Below, piece after piece: positions 7,727 to 16,657 of a DNA stretch of 39,901 nucleotides (position 1 is the first letter of the stretch; every line of letters starts with the position of its first letter). The DNA lies in assembly GCA_900317825.1 (NCBI GenBank), contig ONIH01000003.1, forward strand, positions 87,048 through 126,948, in the 5' to 3' direction. The notes below the pieces were generated by a model. The model made no database searches and was not told the origin of the DNA. It worked only from the letters and a program-made list of their open reading frames with translations. The position numbers and the translations under genes were made by a program. The DNA comes from an uncultured Lachnospiraceae bacterium. GTDB taxonomy: Bacteria > Bacillota > Clostridia > Lachnospirales > Lachnospiraceae.

Positions 7727-8365
7727 ATGAAGACAGAAATACCAATGTACAGGGAAGAAAAGAGGACTTACGACCTCGAGAGGGTTGAAGCCCTGATCGA
7801 AGAGTCCGGAGGGCTTGCGAAGACTAAGGATATTACTGACCTGGGAGTCGATTACCGGAGACTGCAGCAGTTTGTCGCTGATGGTGAGCTGACGAAGATA
7901 AAGAACGGTTATTATTCTGAGAAAAAGGGAAAGATATCCGAGGAAAAGCTGATCTACGCGATGTTCCATAAGGATGGCGTGCTTACTATGGAAAGTGCGC
8001 TCTACTATCATGGTTATCTGAAGCAGCGCCCGTTCGGATGGTCGATAGCAATCGATAAAAATGCGAGCAAGTCCCGCTTTAACCTGGATTATCCTGTCGT
8101 GACACCTTACTATACAAAGGCTGAAGTCCTGGAGCTCGGAGTCGAAACGCTCGAAAAGCCGGGTTTTGAGATGAAGATATATGACAGGGACAGGCTTATC
8201 TGCGATGTGCTGAAATATCAGGAGAAGTTGTCAAAGGCAGAATTCCAGGAAGGAGTCTTTAACTATATCCGAGATGACCGGAAAAATATTGAGCATTTGA
8301 TGACCTACGCTGAGGAGCGCCAGGTGAAAAAAAAGGTCCAGACGATGATAGGAGTGTGGCTCTGA
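7727..8365 (+). CDS. AbiEi-like antitoxin / transcriptional regulator (type IV TA family)
   Basis: A 212-residue protein. ATG 7727 follows AAAGAGGA; an open frame further upstream has no ribosome site. The N-terminal 60 residues look like the AbiEi winged helix: RVEALIEESGG, then LGVDYRRLQQFVADGELTKIKNGYY. The middle (LIYAMFHKDGVLTMESALYYHGYL) and the segment FEMKIYDRDRLICDVLKY match the AbiEi C-terminal domain (canonical DPERTLvDllr). In the type IV system AbiEi neutralises and autoregulates AbiEii. It is followed by an AbiEii-like gene with a one-base overlap. Here the pair heads a housekeeping operon near the origin, so a regulatory or domesticated role is possible. Confidence 0.75.
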   Translation: MKTEIPMYREEKRTYDLERVEALIEESGGLAKTKDITDLGVDYRRLQQFVADGELTKIKNGYYSEKKGKISEEKLIYAMFHKDGVLTMESALYYHGYLKQRPFGWSIAIDKNASKSRFNLDYPVVTPYYTKAEVLELGVETLEKPGFEMKIYDRDRLICDVLKYQEKLSKAEFQEGVFNYIRDDRKNIEHLMTYAEERQVKKKVQTMIGVWL

Positions 8366-9237
8366 TGATGAGACGTGCCGACCTGAAAAAATACTCGGAC
8401 GAAAATGGACTGCCGTTCAGCCAGGTCCTGGGATGGTATGTCACAGGGCTTGTGATGTATCTGGCAGAAGAGACAGGTTTTAACAATAATCTCGTGATCA
8501 TTGAGCCTTATTCGCTTGACCCTTCGCAGGACATTCACATACTTGAGGACGGGATTGCCTGTTATTATGTCGAGGACGAGCGTATAAAAAAAGAAGACGG
8601 GTTTGTGCCGGGCTGTCCATTTTCGGATGATTTCACGGGAAGGCTGATGCTGAAGCTTCAGTCACAGGCGATCAGAGAAGACTATCCTTTGGTGATAAAG
8701 ATAGGTACAGGCAGCCGGGTAGAATTCCAGTATGACGGAATGTACTTTCCACTGGAGATCCGGATAAGGAACAGGTCTGATTTTTACCCGGAGATGACTT
8801 CGTATGCGTTCTTCGATCCGGACATAGACCAGATAGACCTGAGAGTCTACCCGAAAGAAAATCAGGCAGCTGACTACATCATGGAGATCATGGAGAAGCT
8901 CGAGCTGATAAATGACATGGAAGTGTACTTGTATCTATACAGGTTTGCGAAGGAGACTTCACTTTCGGCGAGAGACGTCTGCATGGTCTTAGAAGAAGGA
9001 GAAAAGGACAAAAAGCCTACCTGGCACAGTTTTGAGATTTTTTCATCCTATTCGAAAAATACCTACATGAAGAAAAAATGGAAGGTCCTGTTGAGACGCC
9101 ATAAACTGAAAGAACCGACCTGGGAGGATACGATGTCTCTCATGACGAAATTCATCGAACCGCTCTGGGCGAGTATCACAAAGGGAGAACTGTTCTTCGG
9201 CGACTGGATGCCTGAACTCGGGAGGTACTTAGAATAA
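8365..9237 (+). CDS. AbiEii-like protein with degenerate nucleotidyltransferase motifs
   Basis: A 290-residue protein; ATG 8365 overlaps the abiEi-like stop by one base (GTG 8356 is too close to the ribosome site). AbiEii resemblance is seen in the N-terminus (MMRRADLKKYSDENGLPFSQVLGWY), the segment VYPKENQAADYIMEIMEKL and the C-terminus (KWKVLLRRHKLKEP, then FIEPLWASI). The expected GGxxL and R-T-DxD nucleotidyltransferase motifs are absent: the corresponding stretch reads EPYSLDPSQDIHILED. The AEK motif reads AAD. The fold may be kept while activity is lost. The family call is moderate and rests largely on position after AbiEi. It overlaps the next gene by one base. Confidence 0.55.
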   Translation: MMRRADLKKYSDENGLPFSQVLGWYVTGLVMYLAEETGFNNNLVIIEPYSLDPSQDIHILEDGIACYYVEDERIKKEDGFVPGCPFSDDFTGRLMLKLQSQAIREDYPLVIKIGTGSRVEFQYDGMYFPLEIRIRNRSDFYPEMTSYAFFDPDIDQIDLRVYPKENQAADYIMEIMEKLELINDMEVYLYLYRFAKETSLSARDVCMVLEEGEKDKKPTWHSFEIFSSYSKNTYMKKKWKVLLRRHKLKEPTWEDTMSLMTKFIEPLWASITKGELFFGDWMPELGRYLE

Positions 9238-10607
9238 TGGAACTTCTCGAAAAACTGAAAAAACTGAAACAGGAAGATCCGTATCCGATGCACATGCCGG
9301 GGCACAAGCGCATAGGGCTTGATTTTCCAGATGTCTATGATATCGATATCACAGAGATAGACGGTTTTGACAATCTGCACCAGCCTTCGGGCATTATAAA
9401 AATGCTCGCAGATGAAGTAGCCGGGCTCTATGGCTCAGATGAAGCGTATCTGTCAGTCGGAGGCTCGACAGATATGATACTTACGTCAGTTTTTGCCGCG
9501 ACGAAGCCAGGTGATAAGGTACTTATTGCCAGAAACTGTCACAAAAGTGTCTATCATGCAGCAGCACTGAGAGACCTAAGAGCAGAATATCTGTATCCGG
9601 AAATCCTTGAACTGGGAATTCCCGGTGGCATAAGGCCGAGACAGGTAAGTGAAGCATTTTCACGATATAACGGTATCAGGTGCTGTGTAGTCACGTCTCC
9701 TACGTATGAAGGAGTCATCTCTGATATAGAAAAAATCTCAGATATCTGCCATCGGAACGGAGCTTCTCTAATAGTAGACGCAGCTCACGGAGCACACCTG
9801 GGCTTCGGAGATTTTCCGGAGACTCCGATAAAGCAGGGAGCAGATGCAGTCATAGTAAGCCTGCACAAGACTCTGCCTTCACTCACGCAGACAGCCTGTC
9901 TCTTAAGAAACAGCGACAGTCTGATAAGCGCAGAACGGATAAAGAAGTATTTCGATTATTTTGAGACGAGCTCTCCGTCATACGTGCTGATGGCAGGAAT
10001 CGACAGGTGCGTCACATTTTTAAAAGAAAAAGGCGATGAGGCATTCAGCGAATACGGAAGAAAACTGTCGCAGCTGCGGGAACAGATCAGAAAAATTCCG
10101 CAGATCACACTATTCGAACCGGAAACCTACAGCTACGATCCGTCGAAGCTGGTACTTAGTCTCGATGGCCGAAGCGGGTCAGAACTTGCAGACATTTTAA
10201 GACGTGGTAAAATAGAACCTGAAATGTCTTCACTCGACTACTGTCTCGCGATGACTTCGGTAATGGATACAGACGAAGGATTCGAAAGACTTTACGAAGT
10301 GCTTAAAAACAGTACTCCTGGTGAAAATTCAAAGAAAAGTGCAGCAGGCCTGTATTCTATAACACCTGAAAAACGGTATGATATCGGGATAGCGGAAAAG
10401 TCGGAGATATTTTTTAAAGAGAGAAATGAACTGATCGGAGAGGTGAGCGGGGCCACAGTGACGGTGTATCCGCCAGGAATCCCGCTGATAGTGCCGGGAG
10501 AAGTATTTACGGAAGAAGTATCAGAGAGTCTCGAAGCGGCGGAAACGTCAGGACTTACGATAGATGGCGACTCAGATGGAAAGTACACAGTGATAAAGGA
10601 AAACTGA
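9237..10607 (+). CDS. Orn/Lys/Arg decarboxylase-family PLP enzyme (YaaO-like)
   Basis: A 456-residue fold-type I PLP enzyme of the Orn/Lys/Arg decarboxylase major-domain family, shorter than the inducible enteric enzymes. Motifs are the N-terminal HMPGHKR, DNLHQPSG, the HKSVYHA phosphate-binding region, SPTYEG, the PLP-pyridine Asp in VDAAHGAHLGF and the Schiff-base Lys in SLHKTLPSLTQ. The C-terminal domain includes VTVYPPGIPLIVPGE. In B. subtilis the homologous yaaO sits upstream of tmk-yaaQ-yaaR-holB, as here before yaaR-holB. Substrate (arginine, lysine or other) cannot be told from the sequence. It is coupled to the AbiEii-like gene by a one-base overlap. Confidence 0.88.
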   Translation: MELLEKLKKLKQEDPYPMHMPGHKRIGLDFPDVYDIDITEIDGFDNLHQPSGIIKMLADEVAGLYGSDEAYLSVGGSTDMILTSVFAATKPGDKVLIARNCHKSVYHAAALRDLRAEYLYPEILELGIPGGIRPRQVSEAFSRYNGIRCCVVTSPTYEGVISDIEKISDICHRNGASLIVDAAHGAHLGFGDFPETPIKQGADAVIVSLHKTLPSLTQTACLLRNSDSLISAERIKKYFDYFETSSPSYVLMAGIDRCVTFLKEKGDEAFSEYGRKLSQLREQIRKIPQITLFEPETYSYDPSKLVLSLDGRSGSELADILRRGKIEPEMSSLDYCLAMTSVMDTDEGFERLYEVLKNSTPGENSKKSAAGLYSITPEKRYDIGIAEKSEIFFKERNELIGEVSGATVTVYPPGIPLIVPGEVFTEEVSESLEAAETSGLTIDGDSDGKYTVIKEN

Positions 10608-11203
10608 TGGGGAAACTATACGTTATCATAGGAAAGAGCGCATCGGGAAAGGATACGCTCGCGAAGAAACTCCTTGGAGATAAAAGCCTGAAGCTCAGTC
10701 CGGTCGTGCCTTATACGACACGCCCTATCCGGGAAGGAGAGACAGAGGGAGAGGACTACCATTTCTGCACACTGAGGCAGTTCTGGACGCTTCGTGAAAA
10801 GAAAAAAATGATCGAAGTCCGCAGTTACCACACTGTTTATGGAGAATGGAACTATTTTACCGCGGATGACGGACAGATAGACCTGGAGGCACATTCGAGC
10901 CTTACCGTGGGAACGCTGGAGTCACTGAAGAGTTTCAGAAGATACTTCGGATGTGACAGGATCGTGCCGATATATATAGAAGTAGATGACGGAGAGAGGC
11001 TCCAGAGAGCTCTCGATAGAGAAAGGTGTGAGAAAGAGCCTAAGTACGAGGAGCTCTGCCGCAGATTTCTGGCGGATCAGAAGGATTTTTCTGAGGAAAA
11101 TCTGCTGAAAGCCGGGATCATCTACCGTTACCAGAATAACGATACGACAAAGACCGCCGATCAGATCGCGGCGATGATAAAAGGTGACCAGAATGGATAT
11201 TAA
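10607..11203 (+). CDS. Guanylate kinase-like protein
   Basis: A 198-residue P-loop kinase. The Walker [10 protein letters not shown] is at about 9-17. The GMP-binding stretch [17 protein letters not shown] keeps the two arginines and the tyrosine of guanylate kinases. The segment [17 protein letters not shown] keeps the acidic residue but has YGE in place of the usual YGT. It overlaps the yaaO-like gene by one base and yaaR by 11. In B. subtilis the equivalent position holds thymidylate kinase (tmk), so this is a different nucleotide kinase at a syntenic site. It may be a paralogue rather than the essential Gmk, which is normally next to rpoZ. Substrate remains to be shown. Confidence 0.8.
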   Translation: MGKLYVIIGKSASGKDTLAKKLLGDKSLKLSPVVPYTTRPIREGETEGEDYHFCTLRQFWTLREKKKMIEVRSYHTVYGEWNYFTADDGQIDLEAHSSLTVGTLESLKSFRRYFGCDRIVPIYIEVDDGERLQRALDRERCEKEPKYEELCRRFLADQKDFSEENLLKAGIIYRYQNNDTTKTADQIAAMIKGDQNGY

Positions 11204-11633
11204 GGTAAATGCGGTAAACCAGACGCAGCCTGAGGCGAAGACCCAGGAGACGAAGAAAACCGATAAAGACTTTAAATTCACCCTGACTTCGAAGATAGAA
11301 GACGCGGAGCTTAAGGAAAAACTGAACGGTCTGATGGACCAGATAGACGAGCAGGGAAAAAAGCTGGCGGATCACATGGACATCCGTGACATGAAAAAAT
11401 ACCGCGGGCTCGTAAAAGACTTCATAAATGAAGTAGTTAACCGCTCGCACAGCTTCGAAAGGGAGAATTTTCTCGACAGACGCGGAAGACACAGAGTCTA
11501 CGGCATGGTAAAACTCGTGGATAAAAATCTCGATGACCTCGCGCAGGAGCTGGTTTCCGAGGAAAAGGATCACCTGTCCATTCTCGGAAGAGTCGATGAG
11601 ATCAGGGGACTTCTGCTGGATATAGCCGCATGA
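11193..11633 (+). CDS. yaaR: YaaR family (DUF327) protein
   Basis: A 146-residue helical protein. ATG 11193 follows AAGGTG and overlaps the kinase-like gene by 11 bases. The segment [17 protein letters not shown] is followed by [27 protein letters not shown] and [15 protein letters not shown], which match the DUF327/YaaR family. The function of the family is not established. The place right before holB is the same as in B. subtilis. It overlaps holB by four bases (ATGA). Confidence 0.9.
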   Translation: MDIKVNAVNQTQPEAKTQETKKTDKDFKFTLTSKIEDAELKEKLNGLMDQIDEQGKKLADHMDIRDMKKYRGLVKDFINEVVNRSHSFERENFLDRRGRHRVYGMVKLVDKNLDDLAQELVSEEKDHLSILGRVDEIRGLLLDIAA

Positions 11634-12634
11634 AGATAGATGATATAGCGGGTCAGACAGTAGCATTGACCCATTTAAAAAATGCCCTGAAAAAGGATCA
11701 GATCTCCCAGGCTTATATGCTTATCGGTGAGCCAGGCATGGGAAAAAAGACGATAGCAGAGTCTTTTGCGGAATCTATCCTCTGTGAGGAGCGAAAGCCC
11801 GGAGAGTATGAGCACTGCGGAAAATGTAGAAGCTGTCATCAGGTAGAGACGGGAAATCATCCGGACTGCATTTTTGTCACACATGAAAAGTCGAACCTGA
11901 TCTCAGTCGATGAGATAAGGGAGCAGTTGGTCTCTGATGTGGAGATAAAACCGTATCAGGGCAGTAAAAAGGTATATATAGTACCGGATGCCGAGATGAT
12001 GAACGAACAGGCACAGAATGCGCTTTTAAAGACGCTTGAAGAACCACCTGAATACGCAGTGATCATACTTCTGGTCGCAAATGCGGACCTGATGCTTCCG
12101 ACACTTCTTTCGAGAAGCATAAAGCTTCCGCTGGCGCCGCTTCCGGATCAGGTTATAGAAGAAAAACTGATAAAGGACTATTATATACAGAAGTACAGGA
12201 CTTCTTCGATAGTGAAGTTCGCCAGGGGAAATCTCGGAAGAGCGATAGAAATGTCCGAAAACGATGATTTTATCGAGGATAAAAACACAGCTTCCGACAT
12301 CATGAAAAAAGTAGTAAAGACCGAGAGTTACCAGTGGAAAGACTGGATAGACGAGCTCTCAAAGGATAAAGTGAGACTGCCATTTTTCTTAGGACTGTTC
12401 ATGGACTGGTACAGGGATATCCTGATGGCGAAATCCGGAGCAGGCAGGGAAAGGCTGATGTTTGCAGATGAGGAGAGCGTGATCACTGAAGAGGCTGGAG
12501 AGTACGACTATGAGGGACTTAAATACTGTATTGAAGCGATAGAGGATGCACAGGCGAAGGTCAGGGCGAATGTAAAGCTGTCACTGGTCCTGGAGAATCT
12601 CTTCAATACACTGAGTCTGAATTACGGTGATTAG
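11630..12634 (+). CDS. holB: DNA polymerase III, delta' subunit
   Basis: A 334-residue clamp-loader subunit. The Walker A-like GEPGMGKKT is at about residues 33-41. A zinc-binding module [18 protein letters not shown] follows (Cys pattern C-x10-C-x2-C-x2-C). The AAA+ segment [21 protein letters not shown] is typical of delta'. The C-terminal part is helical, as in clamp-loader collar domains. Delta' takes part in opening and loading the beta clamp. The gene lies in the conserved yaaR-holB-ricT order. Confidence 0.95.
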   Translation: MKIDDIAGQTVALTHLKNALKKDQISQAYMLIGEPGMGKKTIAESFAESILCEERKPGEYEHCGKCRSCHQVETGNHPDCIFVTHEKSNLISVDEIREQLVSDVEIKPYQGSKKVYIVPDAEMMNEQAQNALLKTLEEPPEYAVIILLVANADLMLPTLLSRSIKLPLAPLPDQVIEEKLIKDYYIQKYRTSSIVKFARGNLGRAIEMSENDDFIEDKNTASDIMKKVVKTESYQWKDWIDELSKDKVRLPFFLGLFMDWYRDILMAKSGAGRERLMFADEESVITEEAGEYDYEGLKYCIEAIEDAQAKVRANVKLSLVLENLFNTLSLNYGD

Positions 12635-12648
12635 AAGGAAGGAAATAT

Positions 12649-13941
12649 ATGCCTAGAGTAACAGCAGTCAGGCTGCGCATAGCAGGAAAGAACGGATACT
12701 ACGACGCAGAAGACTATGACCTGAAGATAGGAGACAGGGTCTTAGTCGAGACAGACCGTGGACTTGAGATGGGAGAGATCACTATACCGGTAATGGAGCT
12801 GGATGAAGAGAAAATCACGACTCCATTAAAACACATAGAGAGACCGTGCACCAAAGAGGACCTGGAGCAGCAGAAGGAGAACCGTGCAAAAGAGACCGAA
12901 GCCTTCGAGATCTGCCGCCAGAAGATAAGAGAGCATGGACTCAAAATGAAGCTGATAAGAGCGGACTACACTTTTGACAGGAGAAAGCTGACATTTTTCT
13001 TCTCGGCAGAGGGAAGGGTCGATTTCCGTTCACTGGTAAAGGACCTGGCTTCAGAGTTCCGCACGAGGATCGAACTCCGCCAGATAGGAGTAAGAGACGA
13101 GACCAGGATACTCGGAGGCCTGGGAGTCTGCGGAAGGCCGCTCTGCTGCAGGACTTTTCTTAGCGACTTTAACCCTGTTTCGATAAAAATGGCGAAGGAG
13201 CAGAATCTCTCGCTGAATCCTACGAAGATATCAGGTCTTTGCGGAAGGCTTATGTGCTGTCTCAAGAACGAGGAAGAGACCTATGAGTATCTGAACAAGT
13301 CAATGCCTCGCAGAGGAGATGCAGCGGTAACTCCTGATGGTGAGGAGGGAACTGTATACAATGTAAATATCCTCCGCCAGCGTGTCGCCGTCATGTTTGA
13401 GACGAATGACACGAGAGAAGTCAGGGAATACGATGCGGATGAGCTTGATTTTGCGCCGAAGGGAACCAGACAGCTGGTACCGAAGCCGAAGAAGGAGTCA
13501 TCCGAGGAGTCGGCACCTGTCGTAAGAGATAATTACCAGGCAGCAGTCAAGGCAGCCATCGAGAGAAATACAGAGGAAAAGGCAGAGAGAGAGGAAAGAG
13601 AGAAGCAGCGCAAGGAGCGTGGATACAAGAAAGGCTACCGCCACGATAATAACAGGAATGGCGGCAGGAGAAATGGAAAGAAATACGAGGGAAATCACCA
13701 GAAAAAGAGTGATAACTACCGCCGTAAGAACAGCGCTTCGAGCGATGAGCAGTGGGATGAGTATAATGGCAAAAATAATAACCGCCGTTATAATCAGAAC
13801 CGTCGCCGGAATAACGACAACCGTAACTATAAGAAAAATGACCGGAACGACAGTCACGATAAAAAGGTGACAAACGGCGGATACTCGAGCTTTCAGCGCG
13901 AGAACAGAGAAAATAAAAACAGCGGAGACACGACTGAATGA
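12649..13941 (+). CDS. ricT: PSP1-domain regulator RicT (YaaT), with long basic C-terminal extension
   Basis: A 430-residue protein, about 150 residues longer than B. subtilis YaaT. Residues 1 to about 270 form the PSP1/RicT core, with the cysteine-rich segments CGRPLCCRTF and GLCGRLMCC that carry the iron-sulfur-linked cysteines. RicT works with RicA and RicF in a complex that stimulates RNase Y-dependent mRNA maturation. Residues from about 300 to the end are low-complexity, rich in Arg, Lys, Asn and Gly, with no hydrophobic segment; such tails often bind RNA. Start ATG 12649 follows AAGGAAGG. It overlaps the next gene by four bases. Confidence 0.92.
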   Translation: MPRVTAVRLRIAGKNGYYDAEDYDLKIGDRVLVETDRGLEMGEITIPVMELDEEKITTPLKHIERPCTKEDLEQQKENRAKETEAFEICRQKIREHGLKMKLIRADYTFDRRKLTFFFSAEGRVDFRSLVKDLASEFRTRIELRQIGVRDETRILGGLGVCGRPLCCRTFLSDFNPVSIKMAKEQNLSLNPTKISGLCGRLMCCLKNEEETYEYLNKSMPRRGDAAVTPDGEEGTVYNVNILRQRVAVMFETNDTREVREYDADELDFAPKGTRQLVPKPKKESSEESAPVVRDNYQAAVKAAIERNTEEKAEREEREKQRKERGYKKGYRHDNNRNGGRRNGKKYEGNHQKKSDNYRRKNSASSDEQWDEYNGKNNNRRYNQNRRRNNDNRNYKKNDRNDSHDKKVTNGGYSSFQRENRENKNSGDTTE

Positions 13942-14681
13942 AGACCGATGTCACATTAAAACCGGGCGAGAGGATAGATGATCTCCAAAGAAACGGGCGG
14001 GTGATCATCCAGAACCCCGCCCGTTTCTGTTTTGGAATAGATGCTGTCCTGCTGTCAGGCTTCGCAAAGGTAAAAAAAGGCGAGAAAGTCATAGACCTAG
14101 GCAGTGGAAACGGTATTCTACCTATATTATTAGAAGCAAAAAATGACGGAGAGAGTTTCACTGGTCTGGAAATCCAGCCTGAGAATGTGGATATGGCGAG
14201 AAGAAGCGCGGAAATAAACGGAACTGAAAAAGTCAGTTTCGTAGAGGGCGATATCAGAGAGGCCTCCCAGCTCTTCGGTAAAAATTCCACAGATGTGGTA
14301 GTATCAAACCCGCCGTATATGAAGGCAGGAAGCGGGCTGACAAATCCGGGAGACGCGAAGACCATAGCAAGGCACGAAGTTCTGGTGACTTTAGACCAGC
14401 TCGTCGAACAGACAGCTGCGCTTTTAAAAGATGGCGGTCGCTGTTACTATGTGCACAGGCCGTTCAGACTGGTGGATATCTTTGCTTCGATGCGAAGAAA
14501 CCGCGTGGAACCGAAACGCCTGAGACTCGTCTATCCACAGCTAGAGAAAGAACCGGTTCTTGCTCTAGTTGAAGGAAGAAAATACGGCGGACCGGAACTG
14601 AAGGTCGAAAAACCGCTGATCCTCTACGAGTCAGATGGAGCCACCTACACTAAAGAAATGAGGGAAAACTATGGATTCTGA
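13938..14681 (+). CDS. tRNA1(Val) (adenine(37)-N6)-methyltransferase family (YabB/TrmN6)
   Basis: A 247-residue class I SAM methyltransferase. N-terminal substrate-binding residues are followed by motif I VIDLGSGNGILPILLEA (about 52-68), the acidic GLEIQPENVDMARR, and the catalytic motif VVSNPPYMK, typical of N6-adenine methylation. Homologues in this operon position (YabB) are grouped with E. coli TrmN6. The direct target has not been read from sequence. It is translationally coupled to ricT (ATGA overlap) and overlaps rsmI by 11 bases. Confidence 0.88.
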   Translation: MKTDVTLKPGERIDDLQRNGRVIIQNPARFCFGIDAVLLSGFAKVKKGEKVIDLGSGNGILPILLEAKNDGESFTGLEIQPENVDMARRSAEINGTEKVSFVEGDIREASQLFGKNSTDVVVSNPPYMKAGSGLTNPGDAKTIARHEVLVTLDQLVEQTAALLKDGGRCYYVHRPFRLVDIFASMRRNRVEPKRLRLVYPQLEKEPVLALVEGRKYGGPELKVEKPLILYESDGATYTKEMRENYGF

Positions 14682-15528
14682 AGGAGCGCTGTATCTGGTA
14701 GCCACGCCTATTGGCAATCTCGAGGATATGACTTACCGTGCAGTGCGCGTACTGAAGGAAGCAGACCTGATAGCAGCAGAGGATACAAGGACCTCAGGGA
14801 TTCTATTAAAGCATTTTGAAGTACATACGCCGGTCACCAGCTACCACGAGTTTAATAAGATAGAAAAGGCAGATTACCTGATCCAGGAGATGCTTTCGGG
14901 CAAGAATGTCGCCTGTATCACAGACGCCGGAACTCCGGGCATCTCAGATCCGGGTGAAGAACTCGTAAAAAAATGCTATGAATCCGGGATTCCTGTATAT
15001 CCGGTCCCTGGCCCGGCTGCATGCATAGCGGCAGTCACTTCATCAGGGCTTTCATGCCGGAGATTTTCGTTCGAAGCATTTTTGCCAAAGGACAAAAAAG
15101 AGCGGGAACGGGTGCTTTCCGAGATAAAAAATGACACACGGACTATCATCATCTACGAAGCTCCGCACCATCTGAAGAAGACGCTCGCGGAACTGTCGGA
15201 AGTCCTTGGGGCAGACAGAAGGCTTACACTCTGCCGGGAGCTTACGAAGAAGTTCGAAGACAAGCAGCAGATGACTTTAGCAGAGGCAAACGACTTCTAC
15301 GATAAAAATGACCCGAGAGGCGAATATGTGCTTGTGATCGAGGGAAAATCAAAGGAAGAAGCGGCAGAAGAGAGGCAGCAGGCATTTTCTGAGATGACGC
15401 TTGAAGAGCACATGAAGCTATACATGGATAAAGGCATGTCAGAAAAGGACGCCATGAAGGCAGTCGCAAAAGACCTTGGCGTCTCGAAGCGTGACATTTA
15501 TAAGCAGCTTAAGACAGGAGTGGATTAA
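14671..15528 (+). CDS. rsmI: 16S rRNA (cytidine(1402)-2'-O)-methyltransferase RsmI
   Basis: A 285-residue tetrapyrrole-methylase-fold enzyme that methylates the 2'-O of C1402 in the ribosomal decoding centre. The N-terminus LYLVATPIGNLEDMTYRAVRVL and the segments AAEDTRTSGILLKHF, ITDAGTPGISDPGE and PVPGPAACIAAVTSSGL are diagnostic. The helical C-terminus ending KDLGVSKRDIYKQL is typical of Bacillota RsmI. It starts at ATG 14671, inside the end of the trmN6-like gene. Confidence 0.95.
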   Translation: MDSEGALYLVATPIGNLEDMTYRAVRVLKEADLIAAEDTRTSGILLKHFEVHTPVTSYHEFNKIEKADYLIQEMLSGKNVACITDAGTPGISDPGEELVKKCYESGIPVYPVPGPAACIAAVTSSGLSCRRFSFEAFLPKDKKERERVLSEIKNDTRTIIIYEAPHHLKKTLAELSEVLGADRRLTLCRELTKKFEDKQQMTLAEANDFYDKNDPRGEYVLVIEGKSKEEAAEERQQAFSEMTLEEHMKLYMDKGMSEKDAMKAVAKDLGVSKRDIYKQLKTGVD

Positions 15529-16281
15529 ATGGACGAGGAAAAGATCAGTAAACTACAGAAAATGGTCGATGAGTCAGAGAAAATAGTTTTTTTCGGAGGC
15601 GCTGGAGTGTCGACTGAGAGCGGAGTGCCGGATTTCAGAAGCACGAACGGACTTTACCACCAGCACTATAAGTATCCACCGGAGACGATACTGAGCCACA
15701 CTTTCTATGAGCAGAACAGGGAAGAATTTTTCAGGTTCTACTATGATAAGATACTCGTGGACGGAGTAGAACCGAACAAAGCTCATCTGAAGCTGGCAGA
15801 ACTGGAAAAAGCAGGGAAGCTGACAGCAGTAGTCACTCAGAATATCGATGGACTTCACCAGAAGGCCGGGAGTAAGAAAGTATTCGAGCTTCATGGCAGC
15901 ACCTGGAGAAACTACTGTGAGAGATGCGGACAGTTCTATGATCTCGACTTTATGATGGAGCAGAAGAAAAATGGCTGTCTCGACCCGAGATGTACGAAGT
16001 GCGGAGGTCCGGTAAAGCCTGATGTCGTGCTCTATGAAGAAGGGCTGGACAATCAGACCATAGAAGGGGCAGTCCGTGCTATTTCTGAAGCTGACATGCT
16101 TATGATCGGCGGGACTTCACTAGTCGTATATCCGGCAGCAGGCCTTATAGACTATTTCCAGGGCAAATACCTAGTCGTGATAAATATGCAGGCTACAGCC
16201 CGTGACAAGCAGGCAGACCTGGTCATCGAAGAAAAAATCGGCGAGGTGCTTGACAAGATCAAAGTAAACATGGTAAACTGA
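15529..16281 (+). CDS. NAD-dependent protein deacylase, sirtuin family
   Basis: A 250-residue sirtuin that removes acyl groups from lysine using NAD. The NAD-binding loop is GGAGVSTESGVPDFRS (about 22-37). TQNIDGLHQKAG carries the catalytic histidine region, HG completing it in VFELHG. The zinc site is CERCGQF with CLDPRCTKCGG. The segment GGTSLVVYPAAGL is also standard. The coding region starts right at the base after the rsmI stop codon, so it is translated from the same transcript. CobB/SrtN-like; substrates are unknown. Confidence 0.95.
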   Translation: MDEEKISKLQKMVDESEKIVFFGGAGVSTESGVPDFRSTNGLYHQHYKYPPETILSHTFYEQNREEFFRFYYDKILVDGVEPNKAHLKLAELEKAGKLTAVVTQNIDGLHQKAGSKKVFELHGSTWRNYCERCGQFYDLDFMMEQKKNGCLDPRCTKCGGPVKPDVVLYEEGLDNQTIEGAVRAISEADMLMIGGTSLVVYPAAGLIDYFQGKYLVVINMQATARDKQADLVIEEKIGEVLDKIKVNMVN

Positions 16282-16389
16282 TAAACCGTGGTATATGAAA
16301 TCCTTGCTCTTCTGAAGGAGTTCCGGTCATTTTTTAAAGGAACCGGGTTCTGACGAAGGAGGGCCGATTGACCAAAAGGAGGAAACTAA
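16282..16389 (+). promoter_or_regulatory. rpsF operon leader (possible S6:S18-type structure)
   Basis: This short gap has two mutually exclusive five-base pairings: GTTCC with GGAAC, and CCGGT with ACCGG. A strong AAAAGGAGGAAA site follows. S6-S18 autoregulatory leaders with CCG-containing hairpins occur upstream of rpsF in many bacteria; the match here is only suggestive. No clear promoter is seen. Confidence 0.35.
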
Positions 16390-16629
16390 ATGAACAAGTA
16401 CGAATTAGCACTCGTCGTTAATGCGAAGATCGATGACGACGCCAGAGCTGCAGTAGTCGAGAAAGGGGGCAAGCAGAAGCTCGCTTATGAGATCCAGAAG
16501 ATGAACGAAGGATATTACTACTTCATCCCGTTCGATGCTGAGCCTACAGTTCCGGCTGTCATTGAGGCAGATGTCCGTATCATGGACAACGTCCTCAGAT
16601 TCCTTATCGTTCGTAAAGACGAAGAGTAA
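16390..16629 (+). CDS. rpsF: Ribosomal protein S6, shortened
   Basis: S6 binds the 30S platform together with S18. The N-terminus MNKYELALVV and the C-terminal part from KLAYEIQKMNEGYYYFIPFDAE to MDNVLRFLIV are clearly S6. The product is only 79 residues against about 95 in related bacteria. The break is between VVEK and GGKQKLAYE: roughly 17 residues covering the end of helix 1 and strand 2 are missing, in frame. The start has a strong ribosome site. The rest of the operon is normal. Either this is an unusual natural S6 or a sequence deletion; the loss would disturb the core fold. Confidence 0.9.
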   Translation: MNKYELALVVNAKIDDDARAAVVEKGGKQKLAYEIQKMNEGYYYFIPFDAEPTVPAVIEADVRIMDNVLRFLIVRKDEE

Positions 16630-16657
16630 TCCGGGATTATAAGAAAGGGGCACTATT

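Noticed and set aside
13547-14365. A 272-residue - strand open frame opposite ricT/trmN6-like genes
   Set aside because: Composition is Ser/Tyr/Phe-rich and the + strand genes here have clear families; it is a shadow.
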